A stretch of DNA of 64,000 nucleotides from an uncultured Rhodospirillaceae bacterium (GCA_937927415.1 CALBDS010000004.1:186001-250000), one strand, 5' to 3'. Numbered from the stretch's first letter, positions 50,175-59,106 are shown. Notes: generated by a model not told the origin, from the sequence alone. Made by a program: numbers and translations.

Positions 50175-51118
50175 GGTGCCTCCGTCCCCCCATCCACCCC
50201 ATCGGCCTCACGGGCCAGCTCCAGGGCGCGGGCATAGACCTCGCGCTTGGGCCGCCCGGTCAGGGCGGTGACGGCGGCGGTGGCATCGCGCACCGACAGC
50301 CGGGTCAGCGCGTCCCGCAGGGCGGTGTCGAGATCCACCCCCTGGTCCGCCGAGTCGGCGGAGGGGGCGCCAACCACGATGACGATCTCGCCGCGCGGCG
50401 GACCGGCCTGTTCGTAATGGGCGGCCAACTCGTCCAGGGGGCCGCGCCGGACCTCCTCGTACAGCTTGGTCAGTTCGCGGGCCACCGCCGCCGGACGGGG
50501 GCCGAGCACGGCGGCCAGATCGGCCAGCGACGCCGCCAGCCGCTGGGGCGAGTCGAAGAAGATCAGGGTGGCGGGCACCGCCTTCACCTCGGCGATGGCG
50601 GTGCGGCGGGCGGCACTCTTGTTCGGCAGGAAGCCGGCAAACAGGAAACGGTCGCTGGGCAGCCCCGACAACAGCAGCGCCGCCAGCGGCGCCGACGGCC
50701 CCGGCAAGGTGGTGACGGCGACTCCGGCCTCCACACACTCCCGCACCAGCTTGTAGCCGGGATCGGACACCAGCGGCGTGCCGGCGTCGGACACCAGCGC
50801 GACGGCATCCCCCCCCTGCATCCGGCGGATCAGTTGCGGGCGCATGCGGGCGGCGTTGTGCTCGTGATAGGGCACCAGCGGCGTGGGGATGCCGTGGATG
50901 GTCATCAGCCGCCCGGTGACGCGGGTGTCCTCGCACGCCACCGCCGTGGCGCGCTTCAGGGTGTCGAGCGCGCGCAGCGTGATGTCGGCGGCGTTGCCGA
51001 TGGGGGTCGCCACCAGATACAGCCCCGGCGGCAGCGGCTTGCCCGCGGCCGGTGGAGGCAGATCGGCCAGCATCTCAAGGGGTGAGTCCGGTTCAGGGGA
51101 TATTCCCGGATCGGGCAT
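50171..51118 (-). CDS. rsmI: 16S rRNA (cytidine(1402)-2'-O)-methyltransferase
   Basis: About 315 residues with the RsmI tetrapyrrole-methylase-like fold: GLYLVATPIGNAADITLRALDTLKRA, CEDTRVTGRLMTIHGIPTPLVPYHEHN, VALVSDAGTPLVSDPGYKLVRECVEAG, and LPGPSAPLAALLLSGLPSDRFLFAGFLP. It 2'-O-methylates C1402 of 16S rRNA in the decoding centre. The N-terminal 30 residues upstream of the domain are acidic and Pro-rich, so the start is uncertain (ATG 51118, or ATG 51075). It is divergent from the LppC-like lipoprotein gene, a classic arrangement, and coupled to yraN. Confidence 0.95.
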   Translation of the reverse strand: MPDPGISPEPDSPLEMLADLPPPAAGKPLPPGLYLVATPIGNAADITLRALDTLKRATAVACEDTRVTGRLMTIHGIPTPLVPYHEHNAARMRPQLIRRMQGGDAVALVSDAGTPLVSDPGYKLVRECVEAGVAVTTLPGPSAPLAALLLSGLPSDRFLFAGFLPNKSAARRTAIAEVKAVPATLIFFDSPQRLAASLADLAAVLGPRPAAVARELTKLYEEVRRGPLDELAAHYEQAGPPRGEIVIVVGAPSADSADQGVDLDTALRDALTRLSVRDATAAVTALTGRPKREVYARALELAREADGVDGGTEAP

Positions 51119-51252
51119 GTCGTCGGTGCCGGTGTCGTCCGGTTTACTTGCGGCGATGGGATCGCTACCTTCTGCAAAACCTGATATGGCACGGGATGCC
51201 GGATCGGGATGGGACGCGGCGCCGGGCGCCGGGCTTTGTGGGGAGACTTTCG

Positions 51253-52452
51253 GTGGCACGACGGGCGACACCTTTCTCTCGTGCGCGGGGGCCGCGTTTT
51301 GCCGGCGCCTGGACGCTGGCGGCGACGCTGCTTCTGGGTGCTTGCGGCACGAATGTAGCGGGCCGGGCGCCTGTGGTACAAGGGGCGCAACCCTCATCTG
51401 CTCCGATCCAGACGCCGGCTCCGGCCGAGCAGACGGTGAAGGCCGCACTTCTGCTGCCCCTGTCCGGGTCCAGTGCTGCCATCGGGCAACCGATGGTTGA
51501 TGCGGCGCAGATGGCCCTGTTCGACATGGCCGCCGAACATTTCGAGCTGATGCCCCGCGACACCAAGGGCACGCCCCAGGGTGCGGCCGAGGCGGCACGC
51601 CGGGCAATCGCCGACGGGGCCACCATCATCCTCGGCCCGCTCTATTCCGGCGACGTGGCGGCGGTGCGCCCGGTGGCGCAGCAGGCCGGGGTGCCGGTGC
51701 TGGCCTTCACCACCGACTGGACCCAGGCGGCCAACGGCGTCTGGGTGATGGGCTTCATCCCCGCCGATCAGGTGGTGCGGGTGGCCGATTACGCCCGCGC
51801 TCAAGGGGTCACCCGCTTCGGAGCACTGGCCCCGCGCGGGGTGTACGGCGATGCGGTGGTCAACGCGCTGCAGGCCGCGGCCCAGCGCCAGGGCGCCCAG
51901 ATCACCCAGGTCGAACGCTATGAGCCGGCGGTGGCCGATTTCACCGGCCCGGTGCAGAAGATCGCCCCCGCCAACTCCCAGGCCGTGCTGATGGCCGAGG
52001 GCGGGCAGCGCATCCGCTCCCTGGCCGCCACCGCCGCCGCCAACGGGCTGAACCCGCGGCAGGTGAAGTTCCTCGGCACCGGCCTGTGGGACGATCCGGC
52101 GGTGGCGCAGGAACCGGCCCTGGCCGGGGCGTGGTTCGCCGCCCCCGACCCCAACCAGCGCGCCGATTTCGAGGGCCGCTTCCAGTCGCTCTACGGCAAG
52201 AAGCCGCCGCGGCTGGCAACCCTGTCCTATGACGCCACCGCATTGGCGGCGGTGCTGGCCCGCCAGGGCGGGGCGCGCCCCTTCGACCCCGCCACACTGA
52301 CCAACCCCAGCGGCTTTGCCGGCATCGACGGGCTGTTCCGCCTGCGCACCGACGGCATCGCCGAACGGCGGCTGGCGGTGCTGGAAATCACCCCGCAGGG
52401 AACCCGCGTGGTCGATCCCGCCCCCACCAACTTCGACGTGCTGGGGCAGTAA
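51253..52452 (+). CDS. LppC/LpoA-like lipoprotein (penicillin-binding protein activator)
   Basis: About 399 residues. The lipoprotein signal (LAATLLLGACG, lipidated Cys near 32) is followed by a periplasmic-binding-protein type I fold: KAALLLPLSGSSAAIGQPMVDAAQMALFDMA, ATIILGPLYSGDVAAVRPVAQQAGVPVLAFTTD and ARAQGVTRFGALAPRGVYGDAVVNAL. In gammaproteobacteria LpoA activates PBP1A from the outer membrane. This shorter alphaproteobacterial form is usually next to rsmI and its target is assumed by homology. I use a GTG behind GGGGAG; upstream ATGs would put the signal peptide far from the N-terminus. Confidence 0.9.
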   Translation: MARRATPFSRARGPRFAGAWTLAATLLLGACGTNVAGRAPVVQGAQPSSAPIQTPAPAEQTVKAALLLPLSGSSAAIGQPMVDAAQMALFDMAAEHFELMPRDTKGTPQGAAEAARRAIADGATIILGPLYSGDVAAVRPVAQQAGVPVLAFTTDWTQAANGVWVMGFIPADQVVRVADYARAQGVTRFGALAPRGVYGDAVVNALQAAAQRQGAQITQVERYEPAVADFTGPVQKIAPANSQAVLMAEGGQRIRSLAATAAANGLNPRQVKFLGTGLWDDPAVAQEPALAGAWFAAPDPNQRADFEGRFQSLYGKKPPRLATLSYDATALAAVLARQGGARPFDPATLTNPSGFAGIDGLFRLRTDGIAERRLAVLEITPQGTRVVDPAPTNFDVLGQ

Positions 52453-52533
52453 GCGTTCCCCAGGACCGATGATGCGTCCAGGGCCGGGGTTTTCTCCCCG
52501 GCCCCGGCCATGCCCACCCCCGCGAGAAGCCCC

Positions 52534-53235
52534 ATGACCGCCATTTCCCACCTGCCCCTGCGCCGCGCCATCATCGAGACGGGACAGGCCATGAACCGGC
52601 TGGGCATCAATCAGGGGGCATCCGGCAACCTGTCGGTGCGGGCGGGGGACGGGTTCCTCATCACGCCGTCCAGCCTGCCCTATGACGAGATGCAGGTGGA
52701 GGACGTGGTGGAAATGGCCCTGGACGGGACATGGCGCGGCGACCGCCGCCCCTCGTCGGAATGGCGGTTCCACCGCGACATCCTGGCCGCACGGCCGGAT
52801 GTGGAGGCGGTGGTCCACGCCCACCCCACCTTCTGCACCGTGCTGGCGGTCCATCGCAAACCGATCCCGCCCTTTCATTACATGGTGGCGCTGGCCGGCG
52901 GGCCGGACATCCGGTGCGGCGATTACGCCACCTTCGGCACCCAGGACCTGTCCGACAACGCCCTGAAAGCCCTGGAAGGCCGCACCGCCTGCCTGCTGGC
53001 CAACCATGGGCTGCTGGCGCTGGGCGGCTCGCTGAAGGCGGCGCTGGCCCTGGCGGTGGAGGTGGAAGCCCTGGCCCGCCAGTACGTCCACGCGCTGATG
53101 CTGGGCCAGCCGGTCATCCTGCCCGACGCCGAAATCGCGCGGGTGCAGGACAAGATGCGCCGCATGAAATACGGCCAGAACCCCGACGATACCTCCGGCG
53201 ATACTCCCGGCGACGCCAGTCTTGGCGGCCATTGA
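52534..53235 (+). CDS. class II aldolase/adducin family protein (L-fuculose-phosphate aldolase-like)
   Basis: A 233-residue class II aldolase. It has GINQGASGNLSVRAGDGFLITPSSLPYDEM and the zinc-site histidines in EAVVHAHPTFCTVLAVHR and LLANHGLLALG. Such enzymes cleave sugar phosphates to dihydroxyacetone phosphate or lactaldehyde; the substrate cannot be read from sequence. The ATG follows a modest GAGAAG. The C-terminal 25 residues are a Gly/Asp tail outside the domain. It ends close to a large palindrome before the convergent bluB. Confidence 0.9.
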   Translation: MTAISHLPLRRAIIETGQAMNRLGINQGASGNLSVRAGDGFLITPSSLPYDEMQVEDVVEMALDGTWRGDRRPSSEWRFHRDILAARPDVEAVVHAHPTFCTVLAVHRKPIPPFHYMVALAGGPDIRCGDYATFGTQDLSDNALKALEGRTACLLANHGLLALGGSLKAALALAVEVEALARQYVHALMLGQPVILPDAEIARVQDKMRRMKYGQNPDDTSGDTPGDASLGGH

Positions 53236-53286
53236 GGCCGCGGCCAAGGGCGCGGATGCGCCAGCATTGCGAGGGCTAAAGATAAG

Positions 53287-53328
53287 GCTAAACGATCATG
53301 CCTCATCCATGAGGCATGATCGTTTAGC
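53287..53328. terminator. 42-bp palindrome overlapping the bluB stop codon
   Basis: Perfect 20-bp arms (53287-53306 and 53309-53328, starting GCTAAACGATCATG) with two central bases. The right arm contains the bluB stop codon. It probably acts as a shared transcript end between convergent genes, but no long T-run is present. It is noticeably AT-richer than its surroundings. Confidence 0.7.
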
Positions 53329-54010
53329 GTTGGATGATGGTGCGTGAGGCCATGTCCGGCTGTTCCCAGCCGGCGCGCTGGAGTTCGGGGCGGTCGGATT
53401 CGATCTCGGGATAGCCGATGCACAGATAGGCGACCAGCGACCAGCCCACCGGCACCTCCAGAATGCCGGTGACGGCCTGCGGGTCCAGGATCGACACCCA
53501 GCCCACCCCGATTCCCTCCACCCTGGCGGCCAGCCACAGGGTATGCACCGCCAGCACGGCGGAATAGCGCAGGGTTTCCGGCATGGTCCGCCGCCCCAGC
53601 CCGCGGCCGACGCCGGTCACCTCGTCGGCGAAGACCGCCATCTGCAGCGGCGCGCGGTCCATCCCCTCCAGCTTCAGATGGGCGTAGAGCCGGCGCCGCT
53701 CGTCGTCGTAGCTTTCCAGCGCATCGCGGTTGCAGGCCAGAAAGCTGGCCCGCACCGCCGCCCGCCGCGCCGGGTGGTCCACCCGCACGAACCGCCACGG
53801 CTGGGAAAACCCCACCGACGGCGCCAGCGACGCCGCTTCCACCAGCCGTTCGGCGGTGCCGGGCGGCAGCGGATCGGTGCGGAACCGCCGCACGTCGCGG
53901 CGCCAGCGCAGCAGGTCGGCGAACCGCGCGCGGAAATCCCCGTCGAAACGCGGCGGCTGGTCCGTTCCGGCCGGGGTTCCGGCGATGTCGGGTTCGGCGG
54001 CGTCACTCAT
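53324..54010 (-). CDS. bluB: 5,6-dimethylbenzimidazole synthase
   Basis: A 228-residue nitroreductase-fold enzyme that converts reduced FMN and oxygen to 5,6-dimethylbenzimidazole, the lower ligand of cobalamin. Characteristic sequences: LLRWRRDVRRFRTDPLPPGTAERLVEAASLAPSVGFSQPWRFV, LACNRDALESYDDERRRLYAHLKLEGM, and GIGVGWVSILDPQAVTGILEVP, including the BluB-specific GWVSI. No other cobalamin gene is in the window. Its stop lies within a 42-bp palindrome shared with the aldolase end. Confidence 0.96.
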   Translation of the reverse strand: MSDAAEPDIAGTPAGTDQPPRFDGDFRARFADLLRWRRDVRRFRTDPLPPGTAERLVEAASLAPSVGFSQPWRFVRVDHPARRAAVRASFLACNRDALESYDDERRRLYAHLKLEGMDRAPLQMAVFADEVTGVGRGLGRRTMPETLRYSAVLAVHTLWLAARVEGIGVGWVSILDPQAVTGILEVPVGWSLVAYLCIGYPEIESDRPELQRAGWEQPDMASRTIIQR

Positions 54011-54125
54011 GGCGTACCCCTTCCGGTGAGATAAACGGCGCCCGACATTTCTCCCCTCGGCCGGTGCCTGTCAAACCCTCTGCCGCGTTCCCATCATTAT
54101 GGAAAAGTAAAACCGGAGGACGCCC

Positions 54126-55037
54126 ATGGCCGTCGCCGCTGCCCCGCCGGGGATCCGCCCCGATTACACCATCGATCAGAACTGGACCGGCTACACCATC
54201 GAGGATCATCGGGTGTGGCGAACCCTCTACCGCCGCCAGGACGCCCTGTTGCCGGGGCGGGTGGTGCCGGAATTCCTCGACGCGCTGCACCGGCTGGACA
54301 TCTCCCCCGACGCCATTCCCGATTTCCGCCGGCTGACGGCACTGCTGGAACCCGTCACCGGCTGGCGCATCGTCGCGGTGCCGGGGCTGGTGCCCGGCGC
54401 CATCTTCTTCGAGCATCTCGCCAACCGCCGCTTTCCCGTGACCGCGTGGATCCGCAGGCCGGACCAGATGGACTATCTGGAAGAGCCGGACCTGTTCCAC
54501 GATCTGTTCGGCCATGTGCCGCTGCTGATGAACCCGGTCTTCGCCGATTACATGCAGCGGTACGGGCAGGCGGCGCAGAGGGCGGAGCGCCAGGGGGCGC
54601 TGGATTTCATCGGGCGGCTCTATTGGTACACGGTGGAATTCGGGCTGATGACCACGCCCGCGGGCCTGCGCATCTTCGGGGCGGGCATCGTCTCGTCCAA
54701 GGGGGAAACGGTGTGGTGTCTGGACGATCCTTCGCCCAACCGCATCGGTTTCCACCGTGAACGGGTCATGCGCACCGACTACCGCATCGATGATTTCCAG
54801 GAGACGTATTTCGTCATCGACAGCTTCGCCCAGCTCTTCCACAGCATTGCGGGGGATCTGGCGCCGTTGTTCGCCAAGGTCGCGGCCATGCCCGCGTTGG
54901 GCGCGGGGGCGGTACTGCCCACGGACCGGGTGTTTCACCGGGGGACGGGGGAATATCATCAAGCTAAGCGGGGGAGCGCCCTGGCGGGCGCTGCGAAGGG
55001 ACCGCCGGTCCCTTCGCCATCCCTGGCCAAGGGCTGA
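54126..55037 (+). CDS. phhA: phenylalanine 4-monooxygenase
   Basis: A 303-residue bacterial phenylalanine hydroxylase converting phenylalanine to tyrosine with tetrahydropterin and O2. The iron ligands are His125 and His130 (FHDLFGH) and Glu171 (YTVEFGL). The pterin-site stretch PGLVPGAIFFEHLANRRFPVT is also present. There is no N-terminal ACT regulatory domain, as usual for bacterial enzymes. The C-terminal Gly/Ala/Pro tail beyond residue 280 looks disordered. The ATG follows GGAGGA. It converges with a LysR gene that ends 16 bp away. Confidence 0.97.
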   Translation: MAVAAAPPGIRPDYTIDQNWTGYTIEDHRVWRTLYRRQDALLPGRVVPEFLDALHRLDISPDAIPDFRRLTALLEPVTGWRIVAVPGLVPGAIFFEHLANRRFPVTAWIRRPDQMDYLEEPDLFHDLFGHVPLLMNPVFADYMQRYGQAAQRAERQGALDFIGRLYWYTVEFGLMTTPAGLRIFGAGIVSSKGETVWCLDDPSPNRIGFHRERVMRTDYRIDDFQETYFVIDSFAQLFHSIAGDLAPLFAKVAAMPALGAGAVLPTDRVFHRGTGEYHQAKRGSALAGAAKGPPVPSPSLAKG

Positions 55038-55053
55038 TGCCCTTGGATCCGGG

Positions 55054-55980
55054 TCAGAGAGGGGTCATTCCGGGGGTGGTTGCAAAGGTTTCGGCGATCA
55101 CCCGGCGGAACCAGGGATTGTCACTTTCCCGCTTCCAGACCAGCGACACCGGATAGCGGCCCAGGTCGAACGGCGCCGGACAGGCCGTCAGCCCCGATGA
55201 TGCCGCCAGGCTCACCGCCGCGTGGGATGGCAGGGTGGACAGCATGCCCATGCCCCGCAGGAACGGCGGCAGGGCCGAAAAATGGGTCAACGCCGCCGGG
55301 ATGCGCCGCGACAGGCCCATCCGTTTCAGCACTTGGTCCGCGATCCCTTCCCGGCCGGAAAAGGACACCAGCACGTGGGGAAGGGCGAGATAGGTGTCCA
55401 GCGTCAGCGGCAGGGTGACGCCGCACGCCGCCGCATCGAACAGGCAGGCGTAACCGGACTCCCCGATCTCCTGCCGCTCCAGCCACGACCGCACCGGCGG
55501 GCCGGCGACCACGGCGAAATCCACCTCCCCCGCCTCGAACGCCCCTTCCACCGTATGGCGGTTGGTCTGGCGGAACACGACGGAGACGTGCGGGGCCTCC
55601 CCCGCCAGCCGCCGGGCGATGGCCGGGCCGACCGCCACCTGGAAATCGTCGGACATGCCCAAGCTGAAATGCCGGCGGCTGGTCGCCGGATCGAAGGTGT
55701 CGTCGGTGGCAAAGGCCCGGTGGATCAGCCCCAGGCCGGATTCCAGATGCGCCGCCATGGCGATGGCCCGCGGCGTTGGCTGCATGCACCCGCGGGTGCG
55801 CACGAACAGCGGATCCCCCGCCGCCTCCCGCAGGCGCAACAGGGCGGCACTGACCGCCGACTGGCTGAGCGACAGGCGATGCGCCGCCTTCGACACGCTG
55901 CGTTCCTGCCAGATCGCCAGGAAGGTGACGGCCAGATTGAAGTCGAACCGGCTGATATCGGTCAGGGTGATTTTCGGCAT
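55054..55980 (-). CDS. LysR family transcriptional regulator (NodD/PcpR-like group)
   Basis: A 308-residue LysR regulator. The helix-turn-helix sits in FDFNLAVTFLAIWQERSVSKAAHRLSLSQSAVSAALLRLREAAGDPLFVRTRG. The effector domain (HFSLGMSDDFQVAVGPAIARRLAGEAPHVSVVFRQTNRH and GEVDFAVVAG) places it with the NodD/LeuO-like group. No candidate target is divergent from it; upstream lie the tRNA-Gly genes. I use the ATG at 55980; a GTG four codons upstream is possible. The effector is unknown. Confidence 0.92.
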   Translation of the reverse strand: MPKITLTDISRFDFNLAVTFLAIWQERSVSKAAHRLSLSQSAVSAALLRLREAAGDPLFVRTRGCMQPTPRAIAMAAHLESGLGLIHRAFATDDTFDPATSRRHFSLGMSDDFQVAVGPAIARRLAGEAPHVSVVFRQTNRHTVEGAFEAGEVDFAVVAGPPVRSWLERQEIGESGYACLFDAAACGVTLPLTLDTYLALPHVLVSFSGREGIADQVLKRMGLSRRIPAALTHFSALPPFLRGMGMLSTLPSHAAVSLAASSGLTACPAPFDLGRYPVSLVWKRESDNPWFRRVIAETFATTPGMTPL

Positions 55981-56119
55981 GGGAAAATCCACTCTGGTCG
56001 ATGGAGGGACGCCCTGTCAACCGGCGCCCGGCATCCTCTGCGCAAGCACACGCCAAAACGACCACGGGCCGCTTGACACTCTCAAGCGGCCCGTTGGTCG
56101 ATCAAATTCCGTGGGACGA

Positions 56120-56194
56120 TGGAGCGGGCGAAGGGATTCGAACCCTCGACCCCAACCTTGGCAAGGTTGTGCTCTACCCCTGAGCTACGCCCGC
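56120..56194 (-). tRNA. tRNA-Gly (GCC), copy 1
   Basis: A 75-nt cloverleaf on the minus strand. The acceptor stem GCGGGCG pairs with CGCCCGC. The D-arm is AGCTCAGGGGTAGAGC, the anticodon loop has GCC (CCTTGCCAAGG), the T-arm is GAGGGTTCGAATCCCTT, and CCA is encoded at the 3' end. It is identical to copy 2, 60 bp upstream. Confidence 0.97.
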
Positions 56195-56254
56195 GTTCAT
56201 CACGCGTCCATCGTGTCACGCCGTCTTTTCGCAGTCGCCTTCCTGTCGGAAGAC

Positions 56255-56329
56255 TGGAGCGGGCGAAGGGATTCGAACCCTCGACCCCAACCTTGGCAAG
56301 GTTGTGCTCTACCCCTGAGCTACGCCCGC
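56255..56329 (-). tRNA. tRNA-Gly (GCC), copy 2
   Basis: Identical in sequence to copy 1, including anticodon GCC and the encoded CCA. It is the promoter-proximal member of the tandem pair, with a consensus-like promoter about 110-140 bp upstream. Both copies are probably cut from one precursor. Confidence 0.97.
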
Positions 56330-56441
56330 GCTCCGCTGCGAACCGTTCTTCCCGGTGCTGAACCCGCTGAACTCACTGAATTTCTTCAGTTTTGTTCGTC
56401 GTTTCGTTCGGCGCTCCGTTCCGTCCGGCGGCGTGGGGCGG

Positions 56442-56469
56442 ACTATACTCATCGCGAAAAACGATGCAA
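56442..56469 (-). promoter_or_regulatory. sigma-70-type promoter for the tRNA-Gly pair
   Basis: On the minus strand TTGCAT (56464-56469) and TATAGT (56442-56447) are separated by 16 bp. They are followed by a GC-rich discriminator (CCGCCCC), typical of stable-RNA promoters under stringent control. Confidence 0.65.
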
Positions 56470-56532
56470 GCACATTTTTTCATTTTTTTGCCCGGCTGGA
56501 CGCACCCCCCTGCGGCGCGGTAAAACGACGGT

Positions 56533-57093
56533 ATGGACACATCGCTTTCCCCCGATTGCGGGCCGCCGCTGCCCACCTCCCCGGAAACGCTGCTGGCGCG
56601 GCTGACGGCGCTGGGGATCGCCCATGTCACCCACACCCATCCCCCCGTCTTCACGGTGGAGGAAAGCAAGGCCCAGCGCGGCGTGCTGCCCGGCGGCCAT
56701 TGCAAGAACCTGTTCCTCAAGGACAAGAAGGGTCAGCACTGGCTGGTGGTGGCGCTGGAGAATGCCGCCATCGCGCTGAACGGGCTGGACCGCATCATCG
56801 GGTCGGCCCGGCTGTCCTTCGCCTCGCCCGAACGGCTGTGGGACCATCTGGGGGTGCGCCCCGGATCGGTGACGCCGTTCGCGCTGATCAACGACACCGA
56901 GCGGCGGGTTAACGTGGTGCTGCAGCAGGCGATGCTGGAACACAGCCCGCTGAACTATCACCCCCTGCTGAACGACCGCACCACGGCCCTGTCGCCCGAC
57001 GACCTGCTGCGCTTCATCCGCGCCTGCGGGCACGAGCCGCGCATCGTCGATTTCGGCCGGGTGGACCCGGACGCAGGCGGCGGTGCGGCATAA
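56533..57093 (+). CDS. prolyl-tRNA editing protein (YbaK/ProX family)
   Basis: A 186-residue stand-alone editing domain that hydrolyses mischarged alanyl-tRNA-Pro (ProXp-ala/PrdX type). Visible: LLARLTALGIAHVTHTHPPVFTVEES, GGHCKNLFLKDKKGQHWLVVAL with the conserved lysines, RLSFASPERLWDHLGVRPGSVTPFALIND and LNYHPLLNDRTTALSPDDLLRFI. The family removes alanine wrongly attached to tRNA-Pro. It starts at the ATG 203 bp after the tRNA-Gly pair, on the opposite strand. Confidence 0.93.
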   Translation: MDTSLSPDCGPPLPTSPETLLARLTALGIAHVTHTHPPVFTVEESKAQRGVLPGGHCKNLFLKDKKGQHWLVVALENAAIALNGLDRIIGSARLSFASPERLWDHLGVRPGSVTPFALINDTERRVNVVLQQAMLEHSPLNYHPLLNDRTTALSPDDLLRFIRACGHEPRIVDFGRVDPDAGGGAA

Positions 57094-57171
57094 AGCATCC
57101 CCGCCGCCCCTTGCCGTGTTCTCAGGACCGCCTCATTTCTAACAACCGTCTGAAACGGAAAAGCTGACGCC

Positions 57172-58113
57172 ATGTTCTCCACGCCCCCCAACACCCCGCC
57201 GAAGCCCGCCGCCGCCGGTGCCGGTGCTGCCGCGGACATCATCAAGGACGGTTCCGACCGCACCTTCATGGCCGACGTGATCCAGGCTTCGGCCGACGTC
57301 CCGGTCATCGTCGATTTCTGGGCGCCGTGGTGCGGCCCGTGCAAACAGCTCGGCCCCGTTCTGGAAAAGACCGTCAAGGCCGCCAAGGGTGCCGTGCGGC
57401 TGGTCAAGATCGACACCGACCAGCACCCCATGGTCGCCGGCCAGTTGCGGGTGCAGTCGATCCCCGCCGTCTATGCCTTCTTCCAGGGCCGTCCGGTGGA
57501 TGCCTTCCAGGGCGCCTTGCCGGAATCGCAGGTGAAGGCGTTCGTCGAGCGGCTGGTCAAGCTGGCCGGGCCGGTCGATCCCGGCGCCGTGGTGGCCGAC
57601 GCGCTGGCCCAGGCCGGCGAGGCGCTGGCCGCCGGTGACACCGCCGCCGCCGCCGACACCTACAGCGCCATTCTGGAGGCCGAGCCGGAAAACGCCGCGG
57701 CCTATGCCGGTATGATCCGCTGCTTCCTGGCCATGGGCGAAACGGACCAGGCGGAGCAGATGCTGAAATCCGCCCCCGCCGCCATCGCCAAGAGCGCCGA
57801 GATCGCCGCCGTCAAGGCGTCGCTGGAAGTGGCCGAACAGGCCAAGGCCGCCGGCCCCATCCCGGAATTGATGGAAAAGCTGGCCCACAACAAGGACGAC
57901 CATCAGGCCCGCTTCGATCTGGCCATGGCGCTGTTCGCCAACAACCGCCGCGAAGCCGCGGTGGACGAGTTGCTGGAACTGGTGCGCCGCGACCGTTCGT
58001 GGAACGACGACGGCGCCCGCAAGCAGCTGGTGAAGTTCTTCGAGGTGTTCGGGCCGACGGACCCGCTGACGGTGCAAACGCGCCGCCGGCTGTCCACGCT
58101 CCTGTTCCGCTGA
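57172..58113 (+). CDS. thioredoxin-TPR protein (CnoX/YbbN family)
   Basis: A 313-residue co-chaperone-like protein. The N-terminal thioredoxin domain has the active site WCGPC (Cys54, Cys57; VIVDFWAPWCGPCKQLGPVLE) and the cis-proline segment QSIPAVYAF. The C-terminal half is TPR-like (DPGAVVADALAQAGEALAAGDTAAAADTYSAILEAEPENAAAYAGMIRCFLAMG). CnoX proteins hold oxidised clients and pass them to GroEL/DnaK. Both redox Cys are kept, unlike E. coli YbbN, which lacks the full motif. The LON-domain gene follows 25 bp downstream. Confidence 0.94.
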   Translation: MFSTPPNTPPKPAAAGAGAAADIIKDGSDRTFMADVIQASADVPVIVDFWAPWCGPCKQLGPVLEKTVKAAKGAVRLVKIDTDQHPMVAGQLRVQSIPAVYAFFQGRPVDAFQGALPESQVKAFVERLVKLAGPVDPGAVVADALAQAGEALAAGDTAAAADTYSAILEAEPENAAAYAGMIRCFLAMGETDQAEQMLKSAPAAIAKSAEIAAVKASLEVAEQAKAAGPIPELMEKLAHNKDDHQARFDLAMALFANNRREAAVDELLELVRRDRSWNDDGARKQLVKFFEVFGPTDPLTVQTRRRLSTLLFR

Positions 58114-58132
58114 CGGATCGGCCCTATACTCA

Positions 58133-58819
58133 ATGGGCATGAGCCGAAGCCCCTTTGATCCGTCCATCGGCCGCCTGCCGCGCGTGCTGCCGGTGTTTCC
58201 CCTGACCGGGGTTCTCCTGCTGCCGCGCGGGCGGTTGCCGCTCAACATCTTCGAGCCGCGCTATCTGGCGATGGTCGAAGACGCCATGGCCGGCGACCGC
58301 CTGATCGGGATGATCCAGCCCGCCGATCCGCTGTGCCGCAGCCGCACGCCGGCCCTTTACCCCATGGGGTGTGCCGGGCGGATCAGCCAGTTCGAACGGA
58401 CGGACGACGGGCGCTTCCTGATCGCGCTCACCGGCCTCAGCCGCTTCACCATCCGCCGCGAGGTGGAGGAGGTGCGCGGCTACCGCCGGGTGGAGGCGGA
58501 CTGGTCGCGGTTCGACGGCGACCGGCTGCCCCCCGCCCCCGCCGGGCTGGACCGCAAGCGGCTGCTGGACGGGCTGAAATGCTTCTTCGCGCTGCATGGC
58601 ATGTCGGCCAACTGGGAATCGCTGGCCTGCGCGCCGGAGGATCTGCTCATCACCTCGCTGGCGATGATCTGCCCGTTCGAGCCGTGCGAGAAACAGGCGC
58701 TGCTGGAAGCCCCCGATGCCGCCGAACGCGGGAAGCTCTTGATCGCGCTGATCGAGATGGCCATTCTCGACGGACATACCGGCGCGGTGGGGGCCGATTG
58801 CCTGCCCCGCCGCCACTGA
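58133..58819 (+). CDS. LON substrate-binding domain protein
   Basis: A 228-residue protein consisting of a Lon N-terminal-type domain without ATPase or protease: RVLPVFPLTGVLLLPRGRLPLNIFEPRYLAMVEDAMAGDRLIGMIQP, CAGRISQFERTDDGRFLIALTGLSRFTI, and ELLITSLAMICPFEPCEKQALLEA-like helices. Its role is unknown; family members are often next to a CnoX/thioredoxin and Trm112, as here. The start may be at 58133 or two codons later; neither has a strong ribosome-binding site. Confidence 0.92.
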   Translation: MGMSRSPFDPSIGRLPRVLPVFPLTGVLLLPRGRLPLNIFEPRYLAMVEDAMAGDRLIGMIQPADPLCRSRTPALYPMGCAGRISQFERTDDGRFLIALTGLSRFTIRREVEEVRGYRRVEADWSRFDGDRLPPAPAGLDRKRLLDGLKCFFALHGMSANWESLACAPEDLLITSLAMICPFEPCEKQALLEAPDAAERGKLLIALIEMAILDGHTGAVGADCLPRRH

Positions 58820-58866
58820 CCCTTATCCCACTGCCCCCATCCCTGCCGTCCCGAGGCTGTTTGCCC

Positions 58867-59106
58867 ATGAGCGCACATTCCACCGAGGATCGCCCCGCCG
58901 AGGCCAAACCCACCCAGCGCGTCGATCCCAAATTGCTGGAAATCCTGGTCTGCCCGCTGACCAAGGGGCCGCTGCGCTATGACGCCGAGCGCGGCGAACT
59001 CATCAGCGACCGCGCCGGGCTGGCCTATCCCATCCGCGACGGCATCCCGATCATGCTGATCGACGAGGCCCGCAGCCTGGACGATCATCCGGGGGCCAAG
59101 CGATGA
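58867..59106 (+). CDS. Trm112 family zinc-ribbon-like protein
   Basis: A 79-residue Trm112-like protein: VDPKLLEILVCPLTKGPLRYDAERGELISDRAGLAYPIRDGIPIMLIDEAR. This is the YcaR type. In eukaryotes Trm112 activates methyltransferases; in bacteria its partner is not settled. One Cys (VCPLTKG) is present and the other zinc ligands of yeast Trm112 are absent. Its stop overlaps the ATG of the DUF971 gene (ATGA), so they are coupled. Confidence 0.93.
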   Translation: MSAHSTEDRPAEAKPTQRVDPKLLEILVCPLTKGPLRYDAERGELISDRAGLAYPIRDGIPIMLIDEARSLDDHPGAKR

